Source of the DNA: Clostridium moniliforme
GTDB lineage: Bacteria > Bacillota > Clostridia > Clostridiales > Clostridiaceae
Length of the DNA stretch: 37,430 nucleotides
NCBI RefSeq assembly: GCF_017873235.1
Contig: NZ_JAGGJZ010000012.1
Location: 1-37,430 of the forward strand
Direction: 5' to 3'
The notes under the pieces are model-generated. The model made no database searches. It was given only the letters and a program-made list of their open reading frames with translations, and was not told the origin of the DNA. Position numbers and translations under genes: made by a program. Shown piece by piece: positions 27,896 through 37,245 of the stretch. Positions within the stretch are counted from its first letter, which is position 1. Every line of letters starts with the position of its first letter.

Positions 27896-29788
27896 TTGAA
27901 ATTACAACAGGAAGTTAATTTCCTAAAGGATGTTTTAACAGGAGACCTATCTAAAGACTCTAAAATAAATGTTCTTTTTGATATATTAAAGAATGTATTA
28001 GATGAAGGTGCTATAAGGGCTAGAACAATAAGATTTAAACTAAATAAATATATAAATTCAAAAAATGTTGCAGAAAGAGCTTATGCACTTAATATGATAG
28101 CTTCAGATGGAGCGGGAATTGAAGTAGTTCCACCAGAAGAAAAAATAGATGAAGTTCTTGAAGATGCTGTAGGTTGGATTTCGGAAGAAATAGCTAAAAA
28201 GTATATTCAAAGCCAAATAGAATCTAAAGTAGAAAAAGCTATAATGGAAAAGCAAGAAAAATATATTGATGAAATGAGATTATCCATTATAAAAAAGGAA
28301 AAAGGTAGTGAAAATCAAAAGACAAAGAAAAAATATGAGGAACTTAAGGAGTTAGATTCAAGAGTAACAAGTAAAAATATAATGAGCTTTTTAAGACCAG
28401 AAACCTTAGATGAGATAGTTGGTCAAGAAAGAGCAATAAAATCATTAATTTCAAAGTTATCATCTCCATATCCTCAACACATAATTCTTTATGGACCACC
28501 AGGAGTTGGTAAAACTACAGCTGCAAGAATTGCATTAAATGCAGCAAAAGAATTAGACTTTACTCCATTTGATGATAATTCTAAGTTTGTTGAAGTTGAT
28601 GGTACAACTTTAAGATGGGATCCAAGAGAAATTACAAATCCTTTATTAGGGTCAGTTCATGATCCTATATATCAAGGAAGCAAAAGAGATTTAGCTGATA
28701 TAGGAGTTCCAGAACCAAAGCCAGGTTTAGTTACTGAAGCTCATGGCGGAATTTTGTTTATAGATGAAATTGGAGAATTAGATAATATACTTCAAAATAA
28801 ACTGTTAAAAGTTCTAGAAGATAAGAGAGTTGAATTCTCATCATCATATTATGATCCAGATGATGAAAAAACTCCTAAATATATAAAGTATTTATTTGAA
28901 AAAGGAGCTCCAGCAGACTTTGTTTTAATTGGAGCAACAACAAGAGAACCTAGCGAGATAAATCCTGCTCTTAGATCAAGATGTACTGAAGTTTTCTTTG
29001 AACCACTTGGAGTTAAGGACATTGAAAATATAGTAAAAAATGCTGCCAAAAAACTTGGCGTTTCACTTGAAAAGGAAGTTCCGGAATATATAAGCAGATT
29101 TACTATAGAAGGTAGAAAGGCTGTAAATATTCTTACTGATGCATATGGATATGCTCTATACAAGAGAAAGATTAAACCAAAGAAGCTTAAGATAACGTTA
29201 AAGGATGTTGAAGAAGTAGTTTCAATTGGAAGATATGTTCAATTTGAAAGAGTTACTGATGGTCCTGATTATGAAGTTGGTCATATAAACGGGTTAGGAG
29301 TTAGTGGATTTATTGGATCTACAATAGAAATTGAAGCAGCAGCTTTTCCAGCAAAGAAAAAAGGTGCAGGAACAGTTAGATTTAATGAAACCGCTGGAAG
29401 TATGGCAAAGGATTCAGTATATAATGCAGCCTCAGTAATAAGAAAAATTACTGATAAAGATATAAAAGATTATGACATACATGTTAATGTTATTGGTGGA
29501 GGAAAAATTGATGGGCCTTCAGCAGGTGCAGCAATAACTGTTTGTATAATAAGTGCATTATTAGAAAAGCCGTTAAGACAAGATGTTGCTATTACCGGGG
29601 AAATATCACTAAGAGGAAATGTTAAACCTGTAGGTGGAATATTTGAAAAAATTTATGGAGCTAGAAGAAAAGGGATTAAACTTGTAGTAGTTCCAGAAGA
29701 TAATAAAAATGAAGTTCCGCAAGGATTAACAGATATAGAAGTTAAACCTGTTAAAACTATTGAGGAAGTAATGAATTTAGTTTTTTAA
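27896..29788 (+). CDS. lonC: Lon-family ATP-dependent spore protease (LonC/LonB-like)
   Basis: This is a 630-aa fusion of an AAA+ ATPase and a Lon-type serine protease without the usual Lon N-domain. The Walker A GPPGVGKTT is at 200-208 and Walker B ILFIDEIGEL near 286-295. The protease dyad is Ser542 (DGPSAGAA) and Lys585 (FEKIYGARR). The architecture matches the spore-associated Lon-like proteins of clostridia and, more distantly, Bacillus LonB. The start is TTG, placed 7 nt after GGAGG; an ATG at 27891 is followed two codons later by a stop and cannot be used. A terminator follows. Confidence 0.9.
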   Translation: MKLQQEVNFLKDVLTGDLSKDSKINVLFDILKNVLDEGAIRARTIRFKLNKYINSKNVAERAYALNMIASDGAGIEVVPPEEKIDEVLEDAVGWISEEIAKKYIQSQIESKVEKAIMEKQEKYIDEMRLSIIKKEKGSENQKTKKKYEELKELDSRVTSKNIMSFLRPETLDEIVGQERAIKSLISKLSSPYPQHIILYGPPGVGKTTAARIALNAAKELDFTPFDDNSKFVEVDGTTLRWDPREITNPLLGSVHDPIYQGSKRDLADIGVPEPKPGLVTEAHGGILFIDEIGELDNILQNKLLKVLEDKRVEFSSSYYDPDDEKTPKYIKYLFEKGAPADFVLIGATTREPSEINPALRSRCTEVFFEPLGVKDIENIVKNAAKKLGVSLEKEVPEYISRFTIEGRKAVNILTDAYGYALYKRKIKPKKLKITLKDVEEVVSIGRYVQFERVTDGPDYEVGHINGLGVSGFIGSTIEIEAAAFPAKKKGAGTVRFNETAGSMAKDSVYNAASVIRKITDKDIKDYDIHVNVIGGGKIDGPSAGAAITVCIISALLEKPLRQDVAITGEISLRGNVKPVGGIFEKIYGARRKGIKLVVVPEDNKNEVPQGLTDIEVKPVKTIEEVMNLVF

Positions 29789-29796
29789 TATATTTT

Positions 29797-29831
29797 GAGG
29801 GTGCTTAAGTATTTTAAGTACCCTCTTTAAA
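29797..29831 (+). terminator. Terminator after the Lon-family gene
   Basis: GAGGGTGCTTAA (29797-29808) pairs with 29814-29825 with one G-U pair and a 5-nt loop, followed by a short T-run. Confidence 0.85.
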
Positions 29832-29856
29832 TTTCTAAAAAATCATAAAATATTAA

Positions 29857-29885
29857 TTTACACATTTAACTTTTTTTAATATAAT
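29857..29885 (+). promoter_or_regulatory. dnaB promoter
   Basis: TTTACA (29857-29862) and TATAAT (29880-29885) are separated by 17 bp, 46 bp before dnaB. A second TATAAT at 29893-29898 lacks a good -35. Confidence 0.7.
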
Positions 29886-29931
29886 AATTTGATATAATAT
29901 GAGAGTATAAAGTTTGGAAGGAGGTAATTAA

Positions 29932-31266
29932 ATGGAAACAACTGTTAATAGAACATTGCCACAAAGTATAGAGGCAGAGCAATCTGTAATAGGTTCTATG
30001 ATTATAGATAGAAGTGCAATAGCTCAGGCTGCTGAAGGCTTAGATGAAGAAGATTTTTACAGAGATAGCCATAAGGTATTATTTAAGAGCATAATTGAAA
30101 TGTTTAAAAGAGATATGGCTGTTGACTTAGTTACTGTACTAGAAAATCTAAAAGCAAATGATACTCTTGAAAGAGCTGGTGGTGTAACATATGTAACAGA
30201 AATAACATCCTCTGTACCAACAACAGCAAATCTTGGTTCATATATACAAATAGTCCAAGAAAAATCAACACTTAGAAAGCTTATTAAAGCATCAACTTCA
30301 ATTATTGAGGAAAGTTATAATAAGCAAGGTGATGTTGAAAATGTATTAGATTCAGCAGAAAAGAGAATATTTGATATAGCTGAGAAGAGAACTACAAGTG
30401 ATTTTGAACCTTTAAATCAAGTTCTTGAAAGAGGATTTATAGAAATAGAAAGATTATTTAATAATAAAGGTGAAATAACAGGAGTAAGTTCTGGATTCTT
30501 AGATTTAGATGCAAAGACATCTGGATTTCAAAAGGGAGATATGGTTCTAATTGCAGCAAGACCATCTATGGGTAAAACAACTTTTGCATTAAATATAGCA
30601 GAACATGCAGCACTTAGAGAAGGAAAAAGTGTAGTTATATTTTCACTTGAAATGTCAAAAGAACAATTAGCTTATAAGCTTCTATGTTCTGAAGCTAATG
30701 TTGATATGTTAAAACTTAGAACTGGTGCTTTAGATGATAAGGATTGGGAGAATATAGCAAGAGCTACAGGACCTTTATCAAAAGCAAAAATATATATAGA
30801 TGATACTGCTGGAGTATCAGTAATGGAAATGAGATCAAAGTGTAGGAGACTTAAAATAGAATATGGAATAGATTTAATAATGATTGATTACCTTCAACTT
30901 ATGTCAGGTTCTTCATCAGAGAGTAGACAGCAAGAAGTATCAGAGATATCAAGATCAATAAAAGCATTAGCTAAAGAAATGGAGTGTCCAGTAATTGCAC
31001 TTTCACAGTTATCTCGTGCTCCAGAGCAAAGAGCAGACCATAGACCAATGTTATCTGACCTTAGAGAATCAGGTTCAATTGAGCAGGATGCTGACCTTGT
31101 TATGTTCTTATATAGAGATGAATATTATAATAAGGAAACAGAGGAAAAGAATGTTGGTGAGTGTATTATAGCTAAACAAAGAAATGGTCCAGTTGGAACA
31201 GTTAAACTTGCATGGCTTGGTCAATTCAGTAAATTTGGTAATTTAGATACAATACATCAGGAGTAA
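29932..31266 (+). CDS. dnaB: Replicative DNA helicase
   Basis: This is the hexameric fork helicase (B. subtilis name DnaC), 444 aa. The N-terminal primase-interacting domain covers about 8-110, with the start LPQSIEAEQSVIGSMI. A linker helix precedes the RecA-like domain with Walker A ARPSMGKTT at 209-217 and Walker B MIDYLQLM. The arginine-finger region SDLRESGSIEQDADLVMFLYR is near the end. AAGGAGG is the ribosome site. No intein is present. The gene stands alone between two terminators. Confidence 0.98.
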   Translation: METTVNRTLPQSIEAEQSVIGSMIIDRSAIAQAAEGLDEEDFYRDSHKVLFKSIIEMFKRDMAVDLVTVLENLKANDTLERAGGVTYVTEITSSVPTTANLGSYIQIVQEKSTLRKLIKASTSIIEESYNKQGDVENVLDSAEKRIFDIAEKRTTSDFEPLNQVLERGFIEIERLFNNKGEITGVSSGFLDLDAKTSGFQKGDMVLIAARPSMGKTTFALNIAEHAALREGKSVVIFSLEMSKEQLAYKLLCSEANVDMLKLRTGALDDKDWENIARATGPLSKAKIYIDDTAGVSVMEMRSKCRRLKIEYGIDLIMIDYLQLMSGSSSESRQQEVSEISRSIKALAKEMECPVIALSQLSRAPEQRADHRPMLSDLRESGSIEQDADLVMFLYRDEYYNKETEEKNVGECIIAKQRNGPVGTVKLAWLGQFSKFGNLDTIHQE

Positions 31267-31279
31267 TATTAAATTTTAA

Positions 31280-31322
31280 AAATATGAAACTCACCTTTAA
31301 ATGGTGAGTTTCATATTTATAT
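31280..31322 (+). terminator. Terminator after dnaB
   Basis: A 16-bp perfect stem (31280-31295 with 31303-31318) encloses a 7-nt loop. The 3' side is only moderately T-rich. Confidence 0.85.
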
Positions 31323-31347
31323 AGATATTTAAATTAGGAGGTTTTTT

Positions 31348-32148
31348 ATGAGTAAAAAAATAGGATTTATAGGATGCGGAAATATGGGAAGTTCAATGGT
31401 TGGAGGATTAATAAATAAGAAGTTTGTAGATCCTAAAGATATTATCGTATCTACTAGAAGTAATGAATCAAAAAAAAGGTTAGAAGATAAATATGGAATA
31501 AGAGGCGTATTAAATAATATAGTTGTTGCAAAGGAATCTGATATAGTAGTATTAGCAGTTAAACCATATATGTATAAAGAGGTCCTAGAAGAAGTTAAAA
31601 CAGTTTTTAGAGAAGATCAAATTATTATAAGTATAGCAGCAGGTATAGAATTAAGTGATTTACATAATATGATAGGAGATAATTTTAAAATAGTTAAAAC
31701 TATGCCAAATACACCAGCATTAGTAGGAGAGGGAATGTCTGCAATATGTCCAAATGGTAATGTAACAGAGGAAGAGTTAAGTTATGTTTGTAGTATGTTT
31801 GAGGCATTTGGAAAATATGAGATATTAAATGAAAAAGACTTTCACGGATTTATAGCTTTATGTGGTTCATCACCAGCTTATGTATTTATGTTTATAGAAG
31901 CTATGGCAGATGGTGCTGTAAAACTTGGAATACCAAGAAATAAAGCTTATAAGATGGCAGCACAAAGTGTACTTGGTTCAGCTAAGATGGTTCTTGAAAC
32001 AGAGGAGCATCCAGGAGTGTTAAAAGATATGGTATGTTCTCCAGGGGGAACAACTATAGAAGCTGTTTGTGAACTTGAAAAGAAGGGTTTTAGAGATGCA
32101 GTAATAGAAGCATTAGATAAGTGTGCAGCTAAATCAAAAAGTATGTAA
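31348..32148 (+). CDS. proC: Pyrroline-5-carboxylate reductase
   Basis: ProC makes proline from pyrroline-5-carboxylate with NAD(P)H. The N-terminal dinucleotide motif GFIGCGNMGSSM is at 5-16. The conserved MPNTPALVGEGM is near 123-134, and the C-terminal signature reads LKDMVCSPGGTTIEAV. At 266 aa it is full length. AGGAGG precedes the ATG. It is followed by an all-A/T inverted repeat (32155-32175) that may end its transcript weakly. Confidence 0.96.
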   Translation: MSKKIGFIGCGNMGSSMVGGLINKKFVDPKDIIVSTRSNESKKRLEDKYGIRGVLNNIVVAKESDIVVLAVKPYMYKEVLEEVKTVFREDQIIISIAAGIELSDLHNMIGDNFKIVKTMPNTPALVGEGMSAICPNGNVTEEELSYVCSMFEAFGKYEILNEKDFHGFIALCGSSPAYVFMFIEAMADGAVKLGIPRNKAYKMAAQSVLGSAKMVLETEEHPGVLKDMVCSPGGTTIEAVCELEKKGFRDAVIEALDKCAAKSKSM

Positions 32149-32180
32149 AAAAATAATTTAAAAAATTTTTAAATTAATTG

Positions 32181-32209
32181 TTGACAAAAATAAAAGTATT
32201 TTATATACT
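32181..32209 (+). promoter_or_regulatory. Strong promoter of the candidate small RNA
   Basis: A perfect TTGACA (32181-32186) and TATACT (32204-32209) are separated by 17 bp. The expected start is near 32216, two bases before a Fur-like operator. Confidence 0.8.
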
Positions 32210-32215
32210 AAATGT

Positions 32216-32368
32216 AGTGATAATCAATATCAATTAGAAAGCGTGAGAAAATTGAATTGGTTATGAAACTGGATACACATAAACACACAAAAACATTAAC
32301 TAAAAACTCCTCTTAATTATTAAAATTAAGGAAAAAAACCTTAGAGACCACAGCTCTAAGGTTTTTTT
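32216..32368 (+). ncRNA. Candidate Fur-regulated small RNA
   Basis: This is a self-contained unit of about 150 nt with its own promoter, an operator at the start site and a strong terminator. It lies in the 445-bp gap between proC and purA, with no sizeable reading frame. The predicted fold has a 5' hairpin (TCAATT at 32230-32235 with AATTGA at 32250-32255, extended by a second helix after a bulge). An unpaired A/C-rich middle ends in ACTCCTCTT (32306-32314), complementary to ribosome sites. A small A/U hairpin (CTTAATT/AATTAAG) and the terminator follow. By analogy with FsrA and RyhB it could repress iron-using genes. It resembles no RNA family I recognise. A 17-codon frame without a ribosome site lies inside it (32263-32316). 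Confidence 0.5.
32218..32232. promoter_or_regulatory. Fur-like operator
   Basis: TGATAATCAATATCA matches the 7-1-7 Fur consensus TGATAATnATTATCA at 13 of 14 defined positions. It sits at about +2 of the promoter at 32181-32209, where a bound repressor would block initiation. The related Zur and PerR consensus sequences fit less well. Confidence 0.6.
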
Positions 32369-32369
32369 A
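32332..32369 (+). terminator. Terminator of the candidate small RNA
   Basis: CCTTAGAG (32339-32346) pairs with CTCTAAGG (32354-32361), extended by seven A-T pairs to 32332-32368, with a 7-nt loop and a T7 tail. It lies 225 bp before purA and would isolate purA from this unit. Confidence 0.93.
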
Positions 32370-32454
32370 TTTTCTAATAAAATGTAATACATACGAATTA
32401 TTTATTTAATATAAATAAAAATATTCGATAAAATATTGATTTATAATTTATGGT

Positions 32455-32483
32455 TTGATACTATAATTATTGGAGATTATAAA
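32455..32483 (+). promoter_or_regulatory. purA promoter
   Basis: TTGATA (32455-32460) and TATAAA (32478-32483) are separated by 17 bp. The leader of about 100 nt ends in a small AGACT/AGTCT hairpin before AAAGGAGG. I see no purine riboswitch in it. Confidence 0.6.
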
Positions 32484-32566
32484 TCCAAAAATATTTATAT
32501 TAAATTTTATATTAATGTAAATAATAGAAATGTATAAATAACTCCATAAAATTAATAAAGACTTAG

Positions 32567-33880
<1,314 letters not shown>

Positions 33881-33895
33881 TTCCGACTAGAAAAC

Positions 33896-33924
33896 TTGAC
33901 TTTAATAATTGTATAAAATATAAT
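33896..33924 (+). promoter_or_regulatory. Promoter of the DUF1858 gene
   Basis: TTGACT (33896-33901) and a perfect TATAAT (33919-33924) are separated by 17 bp. It begins 16 bp after the purA stop codon. No terminator is visible between, so purA read-through may also reach the gene. Confidence 0.75.
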
Positions 33925-33975
33925 CTTTTTATAGATGATAATTATGTACATAAAATTATTAAAGAGGTGAATCAA

Positions 33976-34170
33976 ATGATAACTAAGGATATGACAATTG
34001 GTGAAATAATTCATAAGGATCCAACAAGAGCAGAAATTTTAATGGCTTTTGGAATGGGATGTGTTGGATGTCCATCAGCTCAAGCTGAAACATTAGAAGA
34101 AGCAGCAGCTGTTCACGGATTAAATTTAGATGCACTAATAGTAGCATTAAATAATAAAGAAGAAATGTAA
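33976..34170 (+). CDS. DUF1858 redox-disulfide domain protein
   Basis: This 64-aa protein belongs to the family seen as a stand-alone domain or next to hybrid-cluster proteins. [20 protein letters not shown] leads to the CxxC Cys29-Val-Gly-Cys32 (GCVGCPSAQ), followed by the [10 protein letters not shown] helix. A thiol redox or metal role is likely; the partner is unknown. A GTG at 33967 is in frame but lies inside the GAGGTG ribosome site, so the ATG at 33976 is taken. It has its own promoter and terminator. Confidence 0.88.
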   Translation: MITKDMTIGEIIHKDPTRAEILMAFGMGCVGCPSAQAETLEEAAAVHGLNLDALIVALNNKEEM

Positions 34171-34190
34171 TATAACCTAAGTTATTTAAA

Positions 34191-34221
34191 GGCAGATAGA
34201 ACTTAATCTATCTGCTTTTTT
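34191..34221 (+). terminator. Terminator after the DUF1858 gene
   Basis: GCAGATAGA (34192-34200) pairs perfectly with 34207-34215 around a 6-nt loop, followed by TTTTTT. Confidence 0.94.
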
Positions 34222-34361
34222 ATAATAAAAAATATCATTGTAGTTTTGATTTATATAATTAATTTTTTGTAAAAATAAGTTTAATATAAAAATATATAAT
34301 AGAAAGTTTAAATAGATTAAGATAGGATTATACTATATTTAAATTTTGAGGTGAGTAGTAA

Positions 34362-35123
34362 ATGAAAAATTGCATAAAAAAATATACAAAACCATATGAG
34401 GTTATATATCGTGATTCAGATTATAAGTTAAGATGTAAGTTAGAATCAATAGTGGATTTTTTCTGTGATGTTGGGAGCATACATGCTGAGACAATAGGAG
34501 ATACAATAGATTTTCAATTAGCTCATGGATGTACTTGGGTATTTTATAAATATGATATAAAGGTTCACAAATATCCAAAGTATAGACAAAAGATAAATGT
34601 AACAACAATGCCAGCAGGATTTAAAAAGTTTTATGCTTATAGAAATTATTTAGTGGAAAGTGAAGATGGTGAACTTCTTGCAGAAGCGACAGCATTATTT
34701 TTCTTGATAAATATAGAAAAAAGAAGACCTGCAAGAATATTAAAGGAATACTATAAGATATATGATGAAGAAAAAGATTTAGATAAAGCTATAGACATGG
34801 AAAAAATAGAAAAACCTACGAGAGAGGATTACTATAAGGAATTCCAAATACGATATAGTGATATAGACTCAAATACTCATGTAAACAATGCTAAGTATAT
34901 TGAATGGGCTATAGAGTCAGTTCCAATAGAAGTAGTTAAGGACTATCAAATAAGCAGAATAAAGGTGGTTTTTGAGAAAGAAACTACTTATGGAAATAAA
35001 ATTCATGTATCAGCAGAAGTTAAAGAGGATGGAGATAAATTAATTACTCTTCATAAAATTACAAATAAAGATGGAGAAGAGTTAACATTGTTAGAAGCTC
35101 ATTGGACAAAGGTAGAAGATTAA
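34362..35123 (+). CDS. Acyl-ACP thioesterase
   Basis: This is a 253-aa double hot-dog protein of the FatA/FatB-like acyl-ACP thioesterase family. It hydrolyses acyl-ACP to free fatty acid and ends or adjusts chain synthesis. The N-terminal half has YEVIYRDSDYKLRCKLESIV and the C-terminal half starts RYSDIDSNTHVNNAKYIEWA, with the catalytic Asn and His (DSNTHVNN). Such single-gene thioesterases occur widely in clostridia, away from the fab cluster. GAGGTGAG precedes the ATG. No clear promoter is seen. Confidence 0.9.
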   Translation: MKNCIKKYTKPYEVIYRDSDYKLRCKLESIVDFFCDVGSIHAETIGDTIDFQLAHGCTWVFYKYDIKVHKYPKYRQKINVTTMPAGFKKFYAYRNYLVESEDGELLAEATALFFLINIEKRRPARILKEYYKIYDEEKDLDKAIDMEKIEKPTREDYYKEFQIRYSDIDSNTHVNNAKYIEWAIESVPIEVVKDYQISRIKVVFEKETTYGNKIHVSAEVKEDGDKLITLHKITNKDGEELTLLEAHWTKVED

Positions 35124-35278
35124 ATTTATAGAAGAAGTTCTTTGTTTTTAATAAATAATAGAAACTCTTTGTGAAATTAAGTAAGTCTAAAGGATTATCC
35201 AAAATCAACATTCACTAAAACATAGCTATAATTTTAAGTATCTATAATAATATAGTTTGAAAATATAGAATACTTATA
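35124..35278. other. Spacer with imperfect inverted repeat
   Basis: No gene is visible. TAAGTATCTATA (35235-35246) pairs with 35264-35276 with one bulged base, just before the larger terminator hairpin. The remainder is A/T-rich. Confidence 0.5.
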
Positions 35279-35352
35279 AAAAAAGCAAAATAGTAAACTT
35301 AGAGTATAGTTAAATTTTATTACTCTTTAATGTTTAGTATTTTGCTTTTTTA
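35279..35352. terminator. Long bidirectional terminator hairpin
   Basis: AAAAAAGCAAAATA (35279-35292) pairs with 35338-35351. Inside lie two further helices (TAAAC with GTTTA, and AGAGTA at 35301-35306 with 35321-35326). Convergent genes on both sides (thioesterase and flavoprotein) end here. Confidence 0.85.
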
Positions 35353-35361
35353 TTTTTTTAG

Positions 35362-36612
35362 CTAATTTTTGTTTTTAAGTATAGAATTTATAGCAAAAAA
35401 TGCAGAACTCCAAGCCCATTGAAGATTAAAACCACCACAATCTCCATCAACATCTAAAATTTCTCCAGCAAAATAGAGATTTTTAATAATATTAGATTCT
35501 AGTGAGTTTTCGGAAACTTCTTTTGTATTAACTCCTCCAACTGTTACTTGTGCATTTGAAAAATCTTTAGTTCCTATACATTTAAATTCCCAATTTTTTA
35601 ATTTATTTATTAGTTCCTGTTGACACTTCCAGTCAAGTTCATAACAGGGAATGTGTATATTAGAAATTCCAATATCTTTAAGAAGAATAGGGATAAGTTT
35701 TTTATTTACAACTCCAATTAAAGCATCAGAAATACTTCTATGAGAAAATATTGATAAATGACCATAAATGAAATTACTAACCTCATCTAATGATTTATCA
35801 TTCATCATATCTAATTTTATCCACACATCATCATTATTTTTTAAATGTCTAGAAGCTGTGGATGAAATTTGTAATATAGGTGGACCAGATATTCCGTAGT
35901 CTGTGAATAAAATTTCCCCAGATTCTTCTCTAACAATTTTTTTGTTAACTATTAAAGATACTTTGCCATCAAATTTAATTCCAGAAAGTCCTTTTAGTTT
36001 AGGATAATCTAGCTTTAATTGAACTATTCCAGGCATTGTTTTTGTAATAGAGTGACCTAAATCTTCAGCTAATTTAAATCCAGAACCATCAGATCCAGTT
36101 TTAACTGCAGATTTTCCTCCACAACAAAGGAGAAGTTTTGAACAGCTAAAGTATTTAAATTCATCATTATTTGTGGATAACTTAAAATTTTTATTTTTGT
36201 GGATAGTTTTTACTTTACAATTTGTGTATAAAGGTATATTTCTATCCTCTAAAGCTAGCCTAAATATATCCACAACTGATGATGCTTGAAGTGATTGTGG
36301 ATAAAGTTTGTTATTTTCAAGTTCTACTATTGGTAATCCTATTGATAAAAAGAAATTTCTTGTATCTTCTATTGAAAAACTATTTAATGCATTAATAAAG
36401 AAGTCTTTATTAGAGCTATGGTAATTTTTAAATGGATAAGAAATTGATGAATTAGAAATGTTACACCTTCCATTTCCAGTAGTAAGAATTTTTTTACCAA
36501 CTCTATCTGTTCCTTCAACTATAGCGACATCAAATCCAAAATCTTTAGCTAAAATAGCAGACATTAGTCCTGAAGCACCGCCACCAACTATTATTAAATC
36601 ATGATATATCAT
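35362..36612 (-). CDS. HI0933-family NAD(P)/FAD-dependent oxidoreductase
   Basis: This 416-aa flavoprotein belongs to the HI0933/YtfP family (sometimes named aminoacetone oxidase family or BaiN-like). The FAD-binding GGGASGLMSAI is at 9-19, followed by GKKILTTGNGRCNISN near 39-54, GGKSAVKTGSDGSG near 165-178, and the C-terminal GEILDVDGDCGGFNLQWAWSSA. The physiological substrate is not known for most members; BaiN acts on bile acids in gut clostridia, but sequence alone does not support that role. The ATG is preceded by AAGGAGA. The gene carries three perfect DnaA boxes in three codon phases (see findings). Confidence 0.92.
   Translation of the reverse strand: MIYHDLIIVGGGASGLMSAILAKDFGFDVAIVEGTDRVGKKILTTGNGRCNISNSSISYPFKNYHSSNKDFFINALNSFSIEDTRNFFLSIGLPIVELENNKLYPQSLQASSVVDIFRLALEDRNIPLYTNCKVKTIHKNKNFKLSTNNDEFKYFSCSKLLLCCGGKSAVKTGSDGSGFKLAEDLGHSITKTMPGIVQLKLDYPKLKGLSGIKFDGKVSLIVNKKIVREESGEILFTDYGISGPPILQISSTASRHLKNNDDVWIKLDMMNDKSLDEVSNFIYGHLSIFSHRSISDALIGVVNKKLIPILLKDIGISNIHIPCYELDWKCQQELINKLKNWEFKCIGTKDFSNAQVTVGGVNTKEVSENSLESNIIKNLYFAGEILDVDGDCGGFNLQWAWSSAFFAINSILKNKN
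35817..36304. promoter_or_regulatory. DnaA-box cluster inside the flavoprotein gene
   Basis: Perfect 9-mer DnaA boxes lie at 35817-35825 (TTATCCACA), 36172-36180 and 36296-36304 (both TGTGGATAA). One-mismatch boxes lie at 35857-35865, 36198-36206 and 36266-36274. The three perfect copies fall in three different codon phases. Outside oriC I saw no other perfect copy in the window. Clusters of this kind elsewhere titrate DnaA; the role here is inference. Confidence 0.55.
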
Positions 36613-37055
36613 ACTTAAAATTTTCTCCTTAAAATATACTTTAATATAAATTCTACCACAGGAATAATTCTTATTAAAGAAATGAATTTTAAATATATAT
36701 TTGAAAAAATTTTTTATATATAGATGTAGAAATTTTTCTTTTATAATATATTTTAAAAAAAAGTTTAGTTTATAAAATTTAATATTATCAATAAAGAATT
36801 ACTGATAGGTATTAATAAGTTTTATATGGTAAAAATAGTATTATAATAAAGCTGAAGCTTGATTTTTCTAAGAAATAAGATTAAAAAATAAAAAAATATA
36901 TAAAAAACAAAAAATACTTTATTTAGGTATTAAAATAATGCAAAAAACTTGTGTAAGTAAGGGTTATCAACAGTTTATATGAAATAATAATGTGTAATAA
37001 AATGCAATATTAAGTAGTAAAAATAAAAAAAATTAAAAATTTATTATAAAAAGTG
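36613..37055. other. Gene-free AT-rich region before the tRNA cluster
   Basis: I see no gene, RNA or strong repeat here. It contains a weak minus-strand promoter candidate for the flavoprotein gene (TAGAAT near 36648) and a one-mismatch DnaA box TTATCAACA at 36964-36972. The rest is A/T-rich low-complexity sequence. Confidence 0.6.
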
Positions 37056-37084
37056 TTGACACTTAAAATGATTTTATGTAATAT
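37056..37084 (+). promoter_or_regulatory. tRNA cluster promoter
   Basis: A perfect TTGACA (37056-37061) and TAATAT (37079-37084) are separated by 17 bp, about 65 bp before the first tRNA. The leader can form a bulged hairpin (ACCG...CTC with GAG...CGG, 37098-37127) that may help processing. Confidence 0.75.
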
Positions 37085-37149
37085 AGTCTATGTGATTACC
37101 GCCTCTAAAACAAATGAGCGGGTTACAAAAAAAGTTTTTAACTTAATAT

Positions 37150-37224
37150 GGCTCCTTGGTCAAGCGGTTAAGACACCACCCTTTCACGGTGGTAACAGGG
37201 GTTCGATTCCCCTAGGAGTCACCA
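37150..37224 (+). tRNA. tRNA-Glu (anticodon UUC)
   Basis: This is a complete cloverleaf. The acceptor GGCTCCT pairs with AGGAGTC (one G-U pair). The anticodon loop CTTTCAC gives UUC, the T-loop TTCGATT is present, and the 3' CCA is encoded. It is the first of three closely spaced tRNAs. Confidence 0.96.
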
Positions 37225-37245
37225 TTTAATTTTATAATTTTATGT

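Noticed and set aside
27891..27899. ATG-ATT-TGA start-stop frame before the Lon-family gene as a regulatory minimal frame
   Set aside because: The ATG is only 2 nt from GGAGG, too close to be used well; the TTG at 27896 has proper spacing. Likely coincidence.
32216..32368. 6S RNA or T-box as identity of the candidate small RNA
   Set aside because: There is no long hairpin with a central bubble as in 6S RNA, and no specifier stem or conserved T-box sequence. The unit ends in a strong terminator well before purA.
37095..37130. Hairpin before tRNA-Glu as a regulatory RNA or terminator
   Set aside because: The stem is short and bulged with no T-run; at most it helps 5' processing of the tRNA transcript.
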